A stretch of DNA of 64,000 bases from Varanus komodoensis (Eukaryota > Chordata > Lepidosauria > Squamata > Varanidae). The number at the start of each line of letters is the position of its first letter. The stretch's first letter is position 1. Made by a program: the position numbers and the translations under genes. Under the pieces are notes generated by a model. The model ran no database searches. It was not told the origin of the DNA and worked only from the letters and a program-made list of their open reading frames with translations. This document shows positions 28,201 to 40,200 of the stretch, in pieces. The DNA is taken from NCBI RefSeq assembly GCF_004798865.1, contig NW_025335268.1:73701690-73765689 (forward strand), written 5' to 3'.

Positions 28201-31200
28201 TGTTCTCAAAAGTTTTAGGGCAAGGGTCTGCAACAAGGCACCCAAAGGGGCTTCCAATAATACCCATGAAGCAATCCAGTCCTTGCCTCCTGCAAAGTTG
28301 CTGCTGCTTTTAATAAAAATCTTTAAAAATATTAGGACACCAGATGGATCAGCTGTTCGGTAGCAAGTAGGAAAGGGCTGCTTTCTACCCCCAACCCATT
28401 TTGTTCAACCTACCCAGACTGTTCCCCTTCTGCCTACTTAGAAAGGGGGGAGTGACAAAGAGCATGGGGGGGGGGGAGAAAATAAAAGGTGGCAAATGGG
28501 GGAGGAGAGCTACAAAAAGAAAATGGGGTGACCCCACCTATCATTGGCTTTGTTCCTGTCCACCTCCATTTGCCCCAAGTAAATTATTCCAAAGGGGATG
28601 CAGCCTTCCAAAAGTAAAAGGTTTTCCATAGGACTCACCCCTCTTCCTCTTTAGCGGATTCTGAAGGTTTTTTAATTTAAGGGTGGGCTCATTAGAATTG
28701 ACAGGAAGCCCTGGATTTTTTGAGGATGGAAAGGAGGGAGTCATCTTTTTCTTCTTGGCTTTCTTCCTCTTTTTGTTGCTCTCCATGATGCATAGAACTT
28801 TCAGTGGAGACCATTTCTTCCTCGCACTTCCCCCAAGCAGCCGGCTGGATTTCCTCTTACATCGCTGCAAAGTCCGATCCCCTGTCTGAATAATTTTCAC
28901 AGGAGAATCTTTGCTAGGTGGATTCGGCTGTGTAGCACGCCGCGGCCGTGTGGCTTCAGCAGCCTCTGGGGGGCTAGCAGAAGGCAAGGAGTCCAGATCT
29001 ACACCAGAGGAAGACTCAGCCTCTTGCACACCACCTCCTCTGGGAGGTGGAGAACTGTCATTCAGGCAAGCAACAGCCTCTGACATTTCCAGGGTATAGT
29101 TCTGAGACTGAGACAGGTAGAATCGCAAGTGATTAAAAGAGGCTGGGGGACACTTTTCAGAAAAAGCATCTGGGTCTGGCTTCTCCAGATCAGAAGAGAA
29201 GGGCGAACAGCTAAGGTTGCCAAAGACTGGTTGCATATCCTTTTGCAGCTTTGCAAATTCCTCAATGTGCAGTTTCACGAAGGAGCAAAGTGAAGTGCCA
29301 CTGTCCAGATTCTTGGCAGCTTCTACCAACGCATGGCAAAGTCCTGGCAAGGCCAAAGTGACTTGGAAGGATCTCTCATCCTCTCCATGTTCACAGTTCA
29401 GGTCATTTGCTACCAAGAAGAAATAGAGTTTTCAGAAAACATGCATTTATCAAAGTAGTAACAAGTGCTTCACTGCAACCAGAGAAGTGAAGGACCTTAA
29501 ACATTTGGAAAGGCAGCAGGAAGCGCAATGAAACTTCATTTGCAGTTTCTAATTGCTCTAGAGAGAAAATCCAGGTGAAAGCCATACACTGGACATCACA
29601 TACCTGAGGAAGGTTTATTTCAAAGCAAGTTCCAGAGTAGCTCTGCTAAGCTGCAGCAGCAAATAGAAGAGATTTTTGTGGCAACTTGAAGCAGGAGTGC
29701 AGAATTCCCAGGCCTGGGCCAAGCCCTGCTCTACTAGACTTTGGCATTCCCAAAAGACCATGGCCCTCCAACTGGCCTCTCTCCCAAGGCCGCCCATTGT
29801 CTGGGGGCTTCCTGGCTTCTCTGCAGCTTTTCCTCCATTCCAAAGGGCATTAGAGGCACTTAGCAAAGAGCTTTGAGATAAAATATGCTGATATTTTGGG
29901 AAGCTTCACCCACCTCTTTAAACTGCAAACTAGAATGCAGCCCTAGAGCATTTCCCCAAAATGGAATCCAAGCCTCAGGCTGAGAGAATTTTTGTACCCC
30001 TGCCTTATGGACTGGAAGGATAGCATGCATTTTCATGCAGTTTGCTTCCTCAGAGGCCAACTTGAAGGCAAGGTTGGAATCTTTTCATTGTGGTGCACCG
30101 GGCATACAATGGGATGACGGTACTGCAAGCCAATATATTATTTCTGAAAATGGCCCTGTGGCAAAGCAGCCAATGGCTTTGCTACTCATCTAGGAATAGC
30201 GCCCACTGCAGCACCACTGAACGAAGTGCGGGGAGATGGAGAGAGCACCATTCCCTGGTTGGAGCCAGGTGGCCCTCCCACCCACGGCACCCACATGCGT
30301 CCTTACCCCTGCTGAGCATGGCTTTGCTCTGCTCAGCCTTCAACTAGAGCTCAGCAGGCAGGGGGCAAGGAATAGCACATGGACCTGCCGTTCATTTCCG
30401 ATCCCTTGAAGGGTTGAATTCAACTTGTATGTCAAGCGAAGTGGTTCTACCTGTTAAGCGCCCCGGCCTTGGTGACGAGATTAAAAACAAAGCCTGAAGA
30501 CATGGAGGTTCCTCTGTCTTGGAATCTGTGGAGAGACAGTGCAGTGCTCAGCATTATAGATTTGGCTCTCCCATGAAAAGCATGTATGCAGAGAGCTTTT
30601 GTCTTACTCTGGGTTTAAGACCATTCATACTTACCTTTTTCTTTTACCAGGGCAGAAGAGGCAAGTAAGAGGAGAACTCCCTGATCATTTAAATACTTGA
30701 CAAGTGCCTGCAAAAGAGAGAGATACAGTAAATCTGACACCTTTTTCTGGTTGAAAACAGTGCAGTCCTGAATCAACCCTGCTTTGATCTGCCAGGGCAA
30801 TGCTTGGAGTTCTTATTTGCTGTACAAGTTTATAATGTAAGTGTGTATGTTTAATCTCCAAAATGTTCCAGGCACCCTGCATGAGGTCCATCTCATTTTA
30901 CCCCCACCCCCCACCCTGGCTCAGTCAAGTCTGTTAAGACTCCACAGCAAGTTTGACTGGTCCAGAAGGACCCAACCTGCTGGGGAGAAAGGATGCAATA
31001 CAGTCAGCCTCAACTGGAAAAAGGATGCAGGACTTTTCCTGTGTCCCCACCAAGCCCTTCCTGGGCCAGATGCAACATTCTCCATAATGCCAGGGAGTGC
31101 TTTTGTTTCACCCTCACCACTTTTCATTAACAGCTAATGTAGAATATTATCTGGCATCTGCAGCAATTAGGGCCTCAAAGCATTCCACACACATTATCTT

Positions 31201-34200
31201 GTTGCAATCTTCACAACAATCCTGTGAAGGAGGCCAGGGCTATTACTACACAGGGGTGTGTGTGGGTGGGGGGGACTGCCTATGGCTAGTGTCTGAGTTC
31301 ATTATGGAGATGATCTGTGAATGAGGGACTTCTTGGCTCCCGCTCAGTATCCCAGGAATGCCTCCGGGCAGCGCTGACAATCCAAAGCAGCACTTCTGCC
31401 ATTTCTTCCTTAGTGTATTTTTTTCTGTTAAGATTAAAGATGGAAGAGGTGGTGGGAAAACACTGGGCAGGGGGCAGACTGAAGACAAAGCTGTCTCAAT
31501 CCCTATAAAATGTGTGACTAAGACACTGCGAGTGAATGACAGAAGCCAAACTTGGAAGCCTCCTGACTCACAGCAGCCCTAGCTGTGCTGCCTGCTCACT
31601 CTGAGCCTGAACATAAATAATAACAATTAAAAAAAACAGCTCTCCCTGGAACCAGCTGGTCATGTGTGGTTCTTCAAAATTCATTTAAAAGGCAACCGTG
31701 GAGAATGCCTCTGGATGAATCTGGTTTCACTTTCAGTACAAGTAGCTACTTTCACTTTTAGCGCTGCTAGATGCAGGAGAAAGAAAAAGAGAAAGAGAAA
31801 GGCAGGCAAGCGGGTGGACCTCGCTCCTCTGAGTCCGCACGTTGCTGCTCCTCCTGGAAACTGGCCCTTCTTTTGATTGTTTCTTGTGTTATTTTATTTA
31901 AGTTTTTAAAGAAAAGTTTGGATTTGGAGGCATACCACAGTCGTGATAGCATGGGCATGTTTTGTGCACCTCTGTGGCCTGGCAGTGAGAGTGCTGGACT
32001 GGGAAGCTCACAGAGTGACTTTGGGCCAGCCACAAACCCTCAGCCTCACCTACCTCACAGGACTGTTGTTGTGAGGATAAACTCGAAATTAGGAGAAACA
32101 CAAATGTAATGTAACAATGCTAACACCCTACTTTAATATTATAACATAATCTTCCTCTCCAATTTATCCTTACAACAACCTTGTGAGGTAGATTAGGCTG
32201 TGAGTGAGTGACTAGCCCAAGGTCACCCAGTGAACTTCATGGCAGAGTGGGGACTAGAACCTGCATGTCCCAGGTCCGCAGTACAACTCTCTCACCACTT
32301 CACTCACTGGCTCTCCCCACTGAAATGACTGGGCCTTAACACTGCTCAGCTTGGCTGAACTGTGCACTCCACACTCACACATTTTCACCGTGACCACTCA
32401 AATAACTATTACATCAGCTAATTGTTAGTTAAAAAGGTAAAGGTTTCCCCTTGAGGTGAAGTCCAGTCATGCCTGACTCTAGGGGACGGTGCTCATCTCC
32501 GTCTCCCAGCCAAAGGAGCCAACGCTGTTGCCTGCCCACCGAAGTGGCGCCTTTTTATCTACTTGCATTTGCATGCTTTCGAACTGCAAGGTTGGCAGGA
32601 GCCGGGATGGAGCAACAGAAACTCACCCCATTGTGCAGATTTGAACCAGTGACCTTTCGATCAACCAGCCCAGCAGCACAGCGGTTTAAACCACTGCGCC
32701 ACCTGCAGTTACTACATATTAATTCATAACCTACACACTTATATGACCCATGCAGCTACTTCTACCCGTTAAATGGCAGTAGGCCCTGGCCTTCACAAGT
32801 TTCCCAAGAATGCTAACATTCTGAATAAAGTCCAGGTCCAAAAAGAACTTAAAAAGTGGAATAATGCTCGGGTTTATTTGCTAAGAATATTTAGTAGGCC
32901 AACCTAACTAACAACCATCCACAAAAAGCTTGATAAATCACTCCTGAGTGGGATGGTGTAATCTGATGACCTGAAAAAACTGGGGCTTGGACCCAATGGC
33001 CTTCTTGGCCCCTTCCAACTCTACTATTCTATGATTCTATGAGCTTACCAGATCTTTTTCTTTTAAACTCTGTATTAACTGATCCACTTTCAATTCATTT
33101 TGATTTAATATTTCTACTTCATATAAACAGAACCAAATTCCTTGATAGCAGGCTGCAGAGAAAAGAAACACTTTTAAAATTGAAGCATTTATATAAAACT
33201 CTTCAAATGTTCTTTTGTACATAAGCTCAGCATACCATGTGTTGCATAATACAGCTGCAGTCATTTGAAAACAAACACTGTCAAACAGAAAGCAACAGGA
33301 GTTTAAAAAAATACACTGAGTGTTACTTTGAATGAAAACAGGGTATTACCGAAGCAATGTCTTATGCTTTTTTATTCCAAAACTTCAGAAAACACGTTTG
33401 ATTTTTCCAGAAAGCTGTCATCTGCTCTCTCTCCTCTACCATTGATAGTCTTTGCTAATGGGGAGTGCTCCAATAAAATGGGAGCTGGCCACAGGTTCTT
33501 CAAGTTCTCAGATCTGAGATTGAAAACACAGCTGCAACCTTGGAGACAGGCCTAGCGCTTGGATTCCCTCTCTCACCCGCCTTGCAGACAGCGCTTAAAG
33601 AACCATGCTGGCTGCTTCTCCGAGGCCTTAACAGAGATCCTGAAGAATGGGACAGGGGAGAAGGAAACCAAGGCCACTTGACGCAACACGTCCTGGTGGC
33701 GCACCAGCCCCCATCCCTTCCATCCTGCATGCTGCAGCTAGTTCTCCAAAAGCGGGCATCTAGCTGACTTGCAGGGCGGAAAGACCAGGGAAGCAAAGAT
33801 GCCCCCTGCACCCCCCTCTTCCTTGCATGGAATGCCCAGGAGTCTCCATGTCTGGAGGATTATGGTCATCCCAACTGGCTTGCAGCTGTTCAAGTAGCTG
33901 TAATCTACCATGGCTGCAGAAAGGTTCACCCCTCAGGGGCTGCACTGTAGGGTGGCCGGGGCCGAAGGAAAAGGGGGCAGGTCCAAAATACCAACTTGGT
34001 TTTGCTTATAGCTTTTCCTGCCGGTAAAGAAGTTTTTGCTTCTTTCAACCTCTTCTAAAAATAGGGAAATCTGCACAGCTAGGAAATCACCAAACTCAAT
34101 TGAGGGAAAGGTGGTGTTGGGGCCATCAAGGGACGCCCTGGTGGGCTGGATATGATTCTTAGAGCAGAGGTTCTGCAACATGATATATCCCATGTCCAAA

Positions 34201-37200
34201 AGGTGGGTTTCCTTTCAGGTGGATGACTTCTAGCCATCCTTCCTGTTAAGAGATGAATTCTCATACCTTATGGAGAATGAAACTGGAATAGCAGAATCCT
34301 ACCCCCAGTGGTAAATCATTGCAGTAGCTTGCTTATTTCCCCATCAGGGTGGAAGCAGGAGGGGCCTTAAATCAGCAAAAGGCTGCACGGGGAAGGCTAA
34401 ACCCTACAAGTGGATCTTTGAAGTTCCAATCCAATACCCCCTGCATCAATCCTTTTAATTACAACACAATTAGACAAGATCCTAATCCCCCAGCAATAAA
34501 ACTTTTTTCATAGATAAGACTGCATGGGATGGTGTAAATTGGTGACCTGCAACAGCAGGGGATTGGACCCAAAGGCCTTCTTGGCCCCTTCTAACCCCTC
34601 TATTCTATGACTGAAGTGTACATGTTAACAAAGGCGAAAAGGGACTTTATGAACAATTGAAGAAAAATCACAACAGAATAAAAGTAATACTTGTCACACA
34701 TAGCCCCCATGCTCAGGCAAAGAACACCCTCCCAGACAAACTACTGACCGCATAAAAAGAAAAACTAAACTAGTCTCTCTCTTCAATGCTACTGATCATT
34801 CTGATCCCTTAAAACTGTACCTTCATTATTTGCGTAACTGCTTTTCTGAAATGCAGCTTCAGGGAACTTTTTTCTCAAGTCAGATACACCCACAACGTGC
34901 CTGATCTCTAGTCTGGCTGGTCTAGCAAAATGAGAAAGCGGGCGGTTAACAGAGTCAAGGCATGCCTCAAGCCTTCCCAGTCCATGACCCTCTTACAGCA
35001 TCACAATACATTCGACCCACAATGCTGTAACACTCAAATTGCCTGTAATTAGAAATGAAACACCAGCATGTTTAACATTTTGTCCAAAGGAGGATCTTGA
35101 CTTGTGGCTCCCAAACAAGTGTATATGTGTAAAACAAGAACAAACCCTGGTTTGTGATCCTGGCTGTACTAGCCATTTTCTGGAATCTGGGCCTAGAGTT
35201 CCATGAGAATGCAACCAAGATGTTGGACTACACAAGGCTGAAAGGCAGAACTAGAACTGCAGCAGTTTCCATGTCGCACAAAGGCCAAATGTCTGCATTT
35301 ATTTATTTATTTAAAACTTTTATATGCCGTCCCTTATGCATAGCATCTCAGGACGGCTTACAATCATTGCAATATTAATGCTAGGACTAGCCAATCCAAA
35401 ATCCCATGCATTCACAGCACCTGCTCATTACATTTTTATTTCAACAAGCCTTCCTCGATTGACCAGCCTCTGTTTTTAGTGGTATCTGTTTTTTCTTTTT
35501 TAAGCATATTTTAATTGTAAATAAAGTTATTATTCACCTATAAATTCATTTATTTGTAAATAAATAATCAATATAAAAATAAACACTTAAATATTGTGTT
35601 TTCTTCTGTTGATCTTTTATTGTGCACCACTCTGGAATCTGTTTAGATGTGGAATGGTATATAAGCACTGTAAAATTTAAAAACAAAGGACCCACCATTC
35701 TAAGATGCAGTAATGGCTCTTTTTGGATAATGTCATTTCAGAAATCACTAGAATTGCAAGCAAGCCTTCCCCTCTTTCAGTGAGTAGGTTTGTTCTTTAC
35801 CTTCAGGTGTGAATAATGGATATGCAGAAGAGGGATTCGCAGAAAAAGCGCTGCAATTTGTACAAATGCTATCATTCCACCTGATGGACTCGTGGGCTTT
35901 TCTCCAGGTCAAAACTATCCCCATTTTGCAGTTGGCAATCCAAGCCTTATGCATTCCCAGCTGGCCAACCTCTCCTGGACCCTCACTGCAGATCTACCCA
36001 AGTGAAAAGTACTAGACATTCTGAAACCCTATATAAATTAGACACTCAGTTGCCTGGCACGTTCTCTTCCCTTCCCGTCCGCTCTTCTACTGAAGTCAGA
36101 GGAATGAGAAATAAATATACACACTTACAATTGCGATGGGATTGAGCCACTTAATGGTGACCAAAAGACAGTGTCACACAGTCGCTGCTCATGAATGAAT
36201 AGCTGCCCTTTCCAGGCACGATACAGCACTAAAGGTTTTTGAAAAGACAGTGTGGGGAAATATATTAAATTAGGATGAGAGAATAGGGCAATGCCTTAAA
36301 AATGCAAGATATCTGGAAGCAGCCAAGGGAGCTCTTACCTTTGGTCTTACATTCAGTTCTTTGTTCCGGGAAGGGCGAAGGGAGAAAGAAGGGGAAAAAA
36401 ACCTGGCTTTAAACAGAGGAAAAAATGAAGCAGAACTGATTTATTTTATATATTTAAAGCTGCTCACCCACTCTTGTGGTTTAATGGCGGCATTCTTTGA
36501 GGCTCGCAACACTGAGGAATTTTAGTTACATGGAGCAGATCTGCCAGCGATCTTCAGCAACACCACAGTCAGAAAACTCATGTAAGCAATGCTGGAAAAA
36601 GCATAATAAAAGGACAAATAATGCTAAGAGAATGCATAGCCCTTCCCAAGCATCCAAAGTACTTTCCAGATATAAGCTCTGTCAATTCAATGCCACTAAC
36701 AGCAACCCTGAAAGGTAGGCCAGTATTACAACCCCACATTGCAGATGGGAAGCTGAGGCATGATTTGCCTATGGCCTCCCTGCAAATTCACAGCTGATGC
36801 AAGATTTAAAGATGAGACCTCAACAGGATGACCATGGAAGTGTATGCCTTGTAAAGATGTGCGCAACAACACATCTGCCCACAGGTGTATGTAAACAACT
36901 ACAAAGGTGAAGACTCAAAAAAACATAAATCTGAATTCAGGAAAAGAGTATTTTTCCATGTTTGTTCCAAACCCATTTTTATTTTCCAATGAAAAATTGG
37001 AAAATGGGGATTATGGAGTATTTTCTTGCAGATAAATTTATTTATTTAAAGCATTTGTATGCCACTCAATTGTGCCACAGGACCTCTGGGAGGCTCACAA
37101 CTGTAAGACACAATGAAAACTAATCAAAACACATTAAAATACAATGGTAATAAAATACGGACAAAAATACAAAACAATAGGTTGAGTGGCATTAACTAGT

Positions 37201-40200
37201 AAAATATTTTTTTAAAGAAAAGTCTTTGCCTGGCGCTGAAAAGAACACAAGGGAGGCGCCAGGCGAATCTCCTTGATGAGAGCATTCCAATATGGGAGCA
37301 GCTGCAGAAAAGGCCCTTTTCCTACCAGTCATCCCTCTCACCTCCCTAAGGGATGGCTAAACTGTTTCAGTCAAGGTGTTGGTATATTTACTCACTCTAA
37401 ATGTTTTTTTTAATCATGTAATACATGTTTATGTAAGATTAGATGCAGTATCAGCTCCTTGCTTTCCTGCACAGTGAAGTCAAACAAGTCCTGAGCAAAA
37501 ACAGTGCCATGGTTCAGTCTCCCCACCATTTTTCTACTGCTCCTTTTAGGGGGCTGAATGAATCACATCTGCTTAGCGCTGAGGAAGAAAGGCCTTCAGC
37601 AGCCATCAGCATCCTGGTTTTATTAATACTGATAATTTCCAGCTTTCAGCTTTTTTCCCTGCACCTCATAAAGTGGCAACACCAAAGAGGCTCCCTTTGT
37701 TTTAAACCAAAGTTTTGTTTCAACAAAAATTTTAAAAAGTAAATTCATCGGTTTGTATTGATGGTTGTGATAAATTAGACTATACTTTCAGGATGCCAAA
37801 CATGATTATTTTAGGGAATTCAAGTTATATGTAATATGTTTTATTTTACTAAGGTCACAAAGTGACTTTAAATTGGTGAATGGTGCTAAAATCACTCCCC
37901 CCACCCCCAAGTTTCCAAGACTTTCTGGTTTTTTTCCCCAGGATCTCAAAATTTCTGGCAACTTTGCATCACTTATCCTCAACACAATGTCATCTGCAAA
38001 GGTGAGTCTATCCATAGTTGGGTTGGGTTTTACGGAAATTCATTGCTTCTATGTGATTTAGCAGAGAGGAAGCCAGCACACAACCTGTGGTCAATTCTTC
38101 TCCAATCAATCAGTCAATCAATCCAGCCCTGAGATGATGGCAAAAAGTCCTTCACCAGGTGAGAATATCTTTGAGAACAATGTCTTTTACGCCTACAGTT
38201 GCACCCCTGCACTGTCACTAAAATTAGGGGCCATGGGCCAAATTATAGCTGGTTGCATAGAAAGGGGCAAAACACAGAGGGAGGAGGAAAGGCTGTGCCA
38301 TGGGCCAGGCCACATTTTGCCACTGTGGCCAAAACACAAACTAGTTGGAAGATACTGAATCAAAGCAGTAAAAATTAATATTCATGATGATAATGCCTTA
38401 AAGAGGAAGTTGCTCTTTTTCTCCACGGATTAAAGGATACACACACATACAATTTTTATTCATTTAAAATTATTTTTAGGTCACCTTCATGCAAGTTATA
38501 CATTAAGGGCCCCCTGAATTTCCCTGAGGGGCAGACCCCCCAACTCACACACACACAGGCCTCCTGAGATTATGGCTCCAGTCAGAGGCCACAAACCTTA
38601 ACACAGTTTAGTCCAAGCATCCATCTTGCACATGGCCAGGGGTTTATTGCCACGTGACTGGGCCTAACTGGATAAGGTCCCATGCTCTGTATGTCTATTT
38701 ATTAGATTCATAAGGAATGAATATTTTCGCACAAGGAATGTGAGGCAGTTCACATAATCCTATTTTCCATTTCATCCTAATAACAGCCCTGTGAGGTAGG
38801 CTAGACCAAGAATCAGTGACTGGACAAAAGTCACCCAAGGAGCTTCAGGGTCAAGTGGGGACTGCAACCTGCATCTCCATAGTTCCTGCCCAATGCTCTA
38901 ACCACTGTACCACATGCCCAGTAAGTGTCAGCACAATGCACTGTAAATCCAGTGAGAAGCAAAAGGTCCTTCTCAATCTGGGTAACTCCTTTGCATGGTG
39001 TGACAAAGATCAAGTCTCCCTATAGCCTGCAATAAATACAAACTGAAACCAAAACTGCTAAACAACGAATCTCCTATTTCTCCTGGAGGTGAAACCCCAC
39101 TCAAAGGAACAATATCCAGTTGCTCAATAAAAGTTAAATTTTACCTCTGCTTTGTTAACAGAGCAGGAGAAAAATGAAGGCTTCCTCAAGTTCTTTCTTG
39201 GTACAGGCACTCACTTCCTTTCATCCGGAGAAAGCCTTGTCCTGTATTAGAAAGAGGCATCAGGAAATACTGAGCACTCGAAAATGAATCCCAAGTAACC
39301 TCAATTATAGAGAACATCCTGATGGGTCCTAAGAACAGCTCAATATATTCAGTGCTTTAAAAAAGGGAGAGAGAAAGATAAAATCAAGTAAAAATCTCAT
39401 CCAGGCATTACAGACTTAGTGCTAGGAAAATCCAAACTCGGCAACCGGTATAAATTGCTCATACTGGTAGGTTTGTATGAATTCCTATTTTCAGTCCTTA
39501 ACTATGCAATCTTACACCAAGTTATACAGGAAAAGGGCCGACAAGTCCCTGCGTGCACCAGACAGCTTACACAGGACTACATCTTTGCTTTGTTGTATTA
39601 TTTAATTTATTCTGATTGAACCAGTCCATTAAAAGAAGAAAAAAGACACTGCTGAATACCAGCTACAAACCATGGGAAAACATATCTGATTTATGACATA
39701 CAAGCAAACCTTTCCTATACAGGGTTATTGTACTGTCATAAGGTCTAGAAACTTGCTTTAAGACAGAAAAAGCTAAGATTCTAAGGAAGTTGGATTTGGC
39801 ACCCCATGCCAATATCTGGCCATACACAGAGCCCAGTTTCATTTCATTATGATAAAGCACATTTGTTAGCCTAAGATGAAAACAAACATTTATCCTTTTA
39901 AACTTAGATAATGCATCCAGGTTTTCCTAGAGGTTGCACTCTTCAGATGATGAGTCTTGCCTTGTGCACTAGAAGCCAGACACATATCAGTGTATGGTCT
40001 TCCCTGCAAAGCCCGTTACTTATAATATGCTTTCTCTCCGGAAGTCCACAGGACTACCTCCTTCGTGGTTTATTTTTCCAAAGGCAAGCAAACAAAGCAC
40101 GGATGCGATCCTACACAGGGCTAGACCGAAAAGAGACCTACACCTCCCAGGGTTGGCTAGGACATGCTAGAACTATTTTTCTGTCTAAATCAGCATAAAG

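Larger units (their letters stand above)
30708..33048 (-). other. TASOR2 intron, SINE cluster
   Basis: Holds the opposed MIR-like SINEs, the Sauria-type SINE and the CR1 tail listed separately, plus an L2/MIR scrap at 31165-31235 (cacattatcttgttgcaatc). The compound GT/G tract lies at 31254-31275. Confidence 0.55.
33153..35800 (-). other. TASOR2 intron
   Basis: Contains a CR1 3' end at 34528-34611 (listed) and a LINE tail at 35297-35370. A minus-strand open frame at 33992-34199 was considered as an exon and set aside. AT-rich between 35400 and 35600. Confidence 0.5.

Noticed and set aside
33992-34199. Minus-strand frame ([15 protein letters not shown] ... KSYKQNQV) as a TASOR2 exon
   Set aside because: It could be joined in phase to 33152, but the exon at 35801 joins in phase directly, with better TASOR spacing; the acceptor here is poor and the sequence has no family match.
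37806-38015. Minus-strand LTFADDIVL, a reverse-transcriptase-like motif
   Set aside because: Only the FADDI core resembles an RTE LINE; the flanking residues do not, and no 3' end or second motif is nearby.
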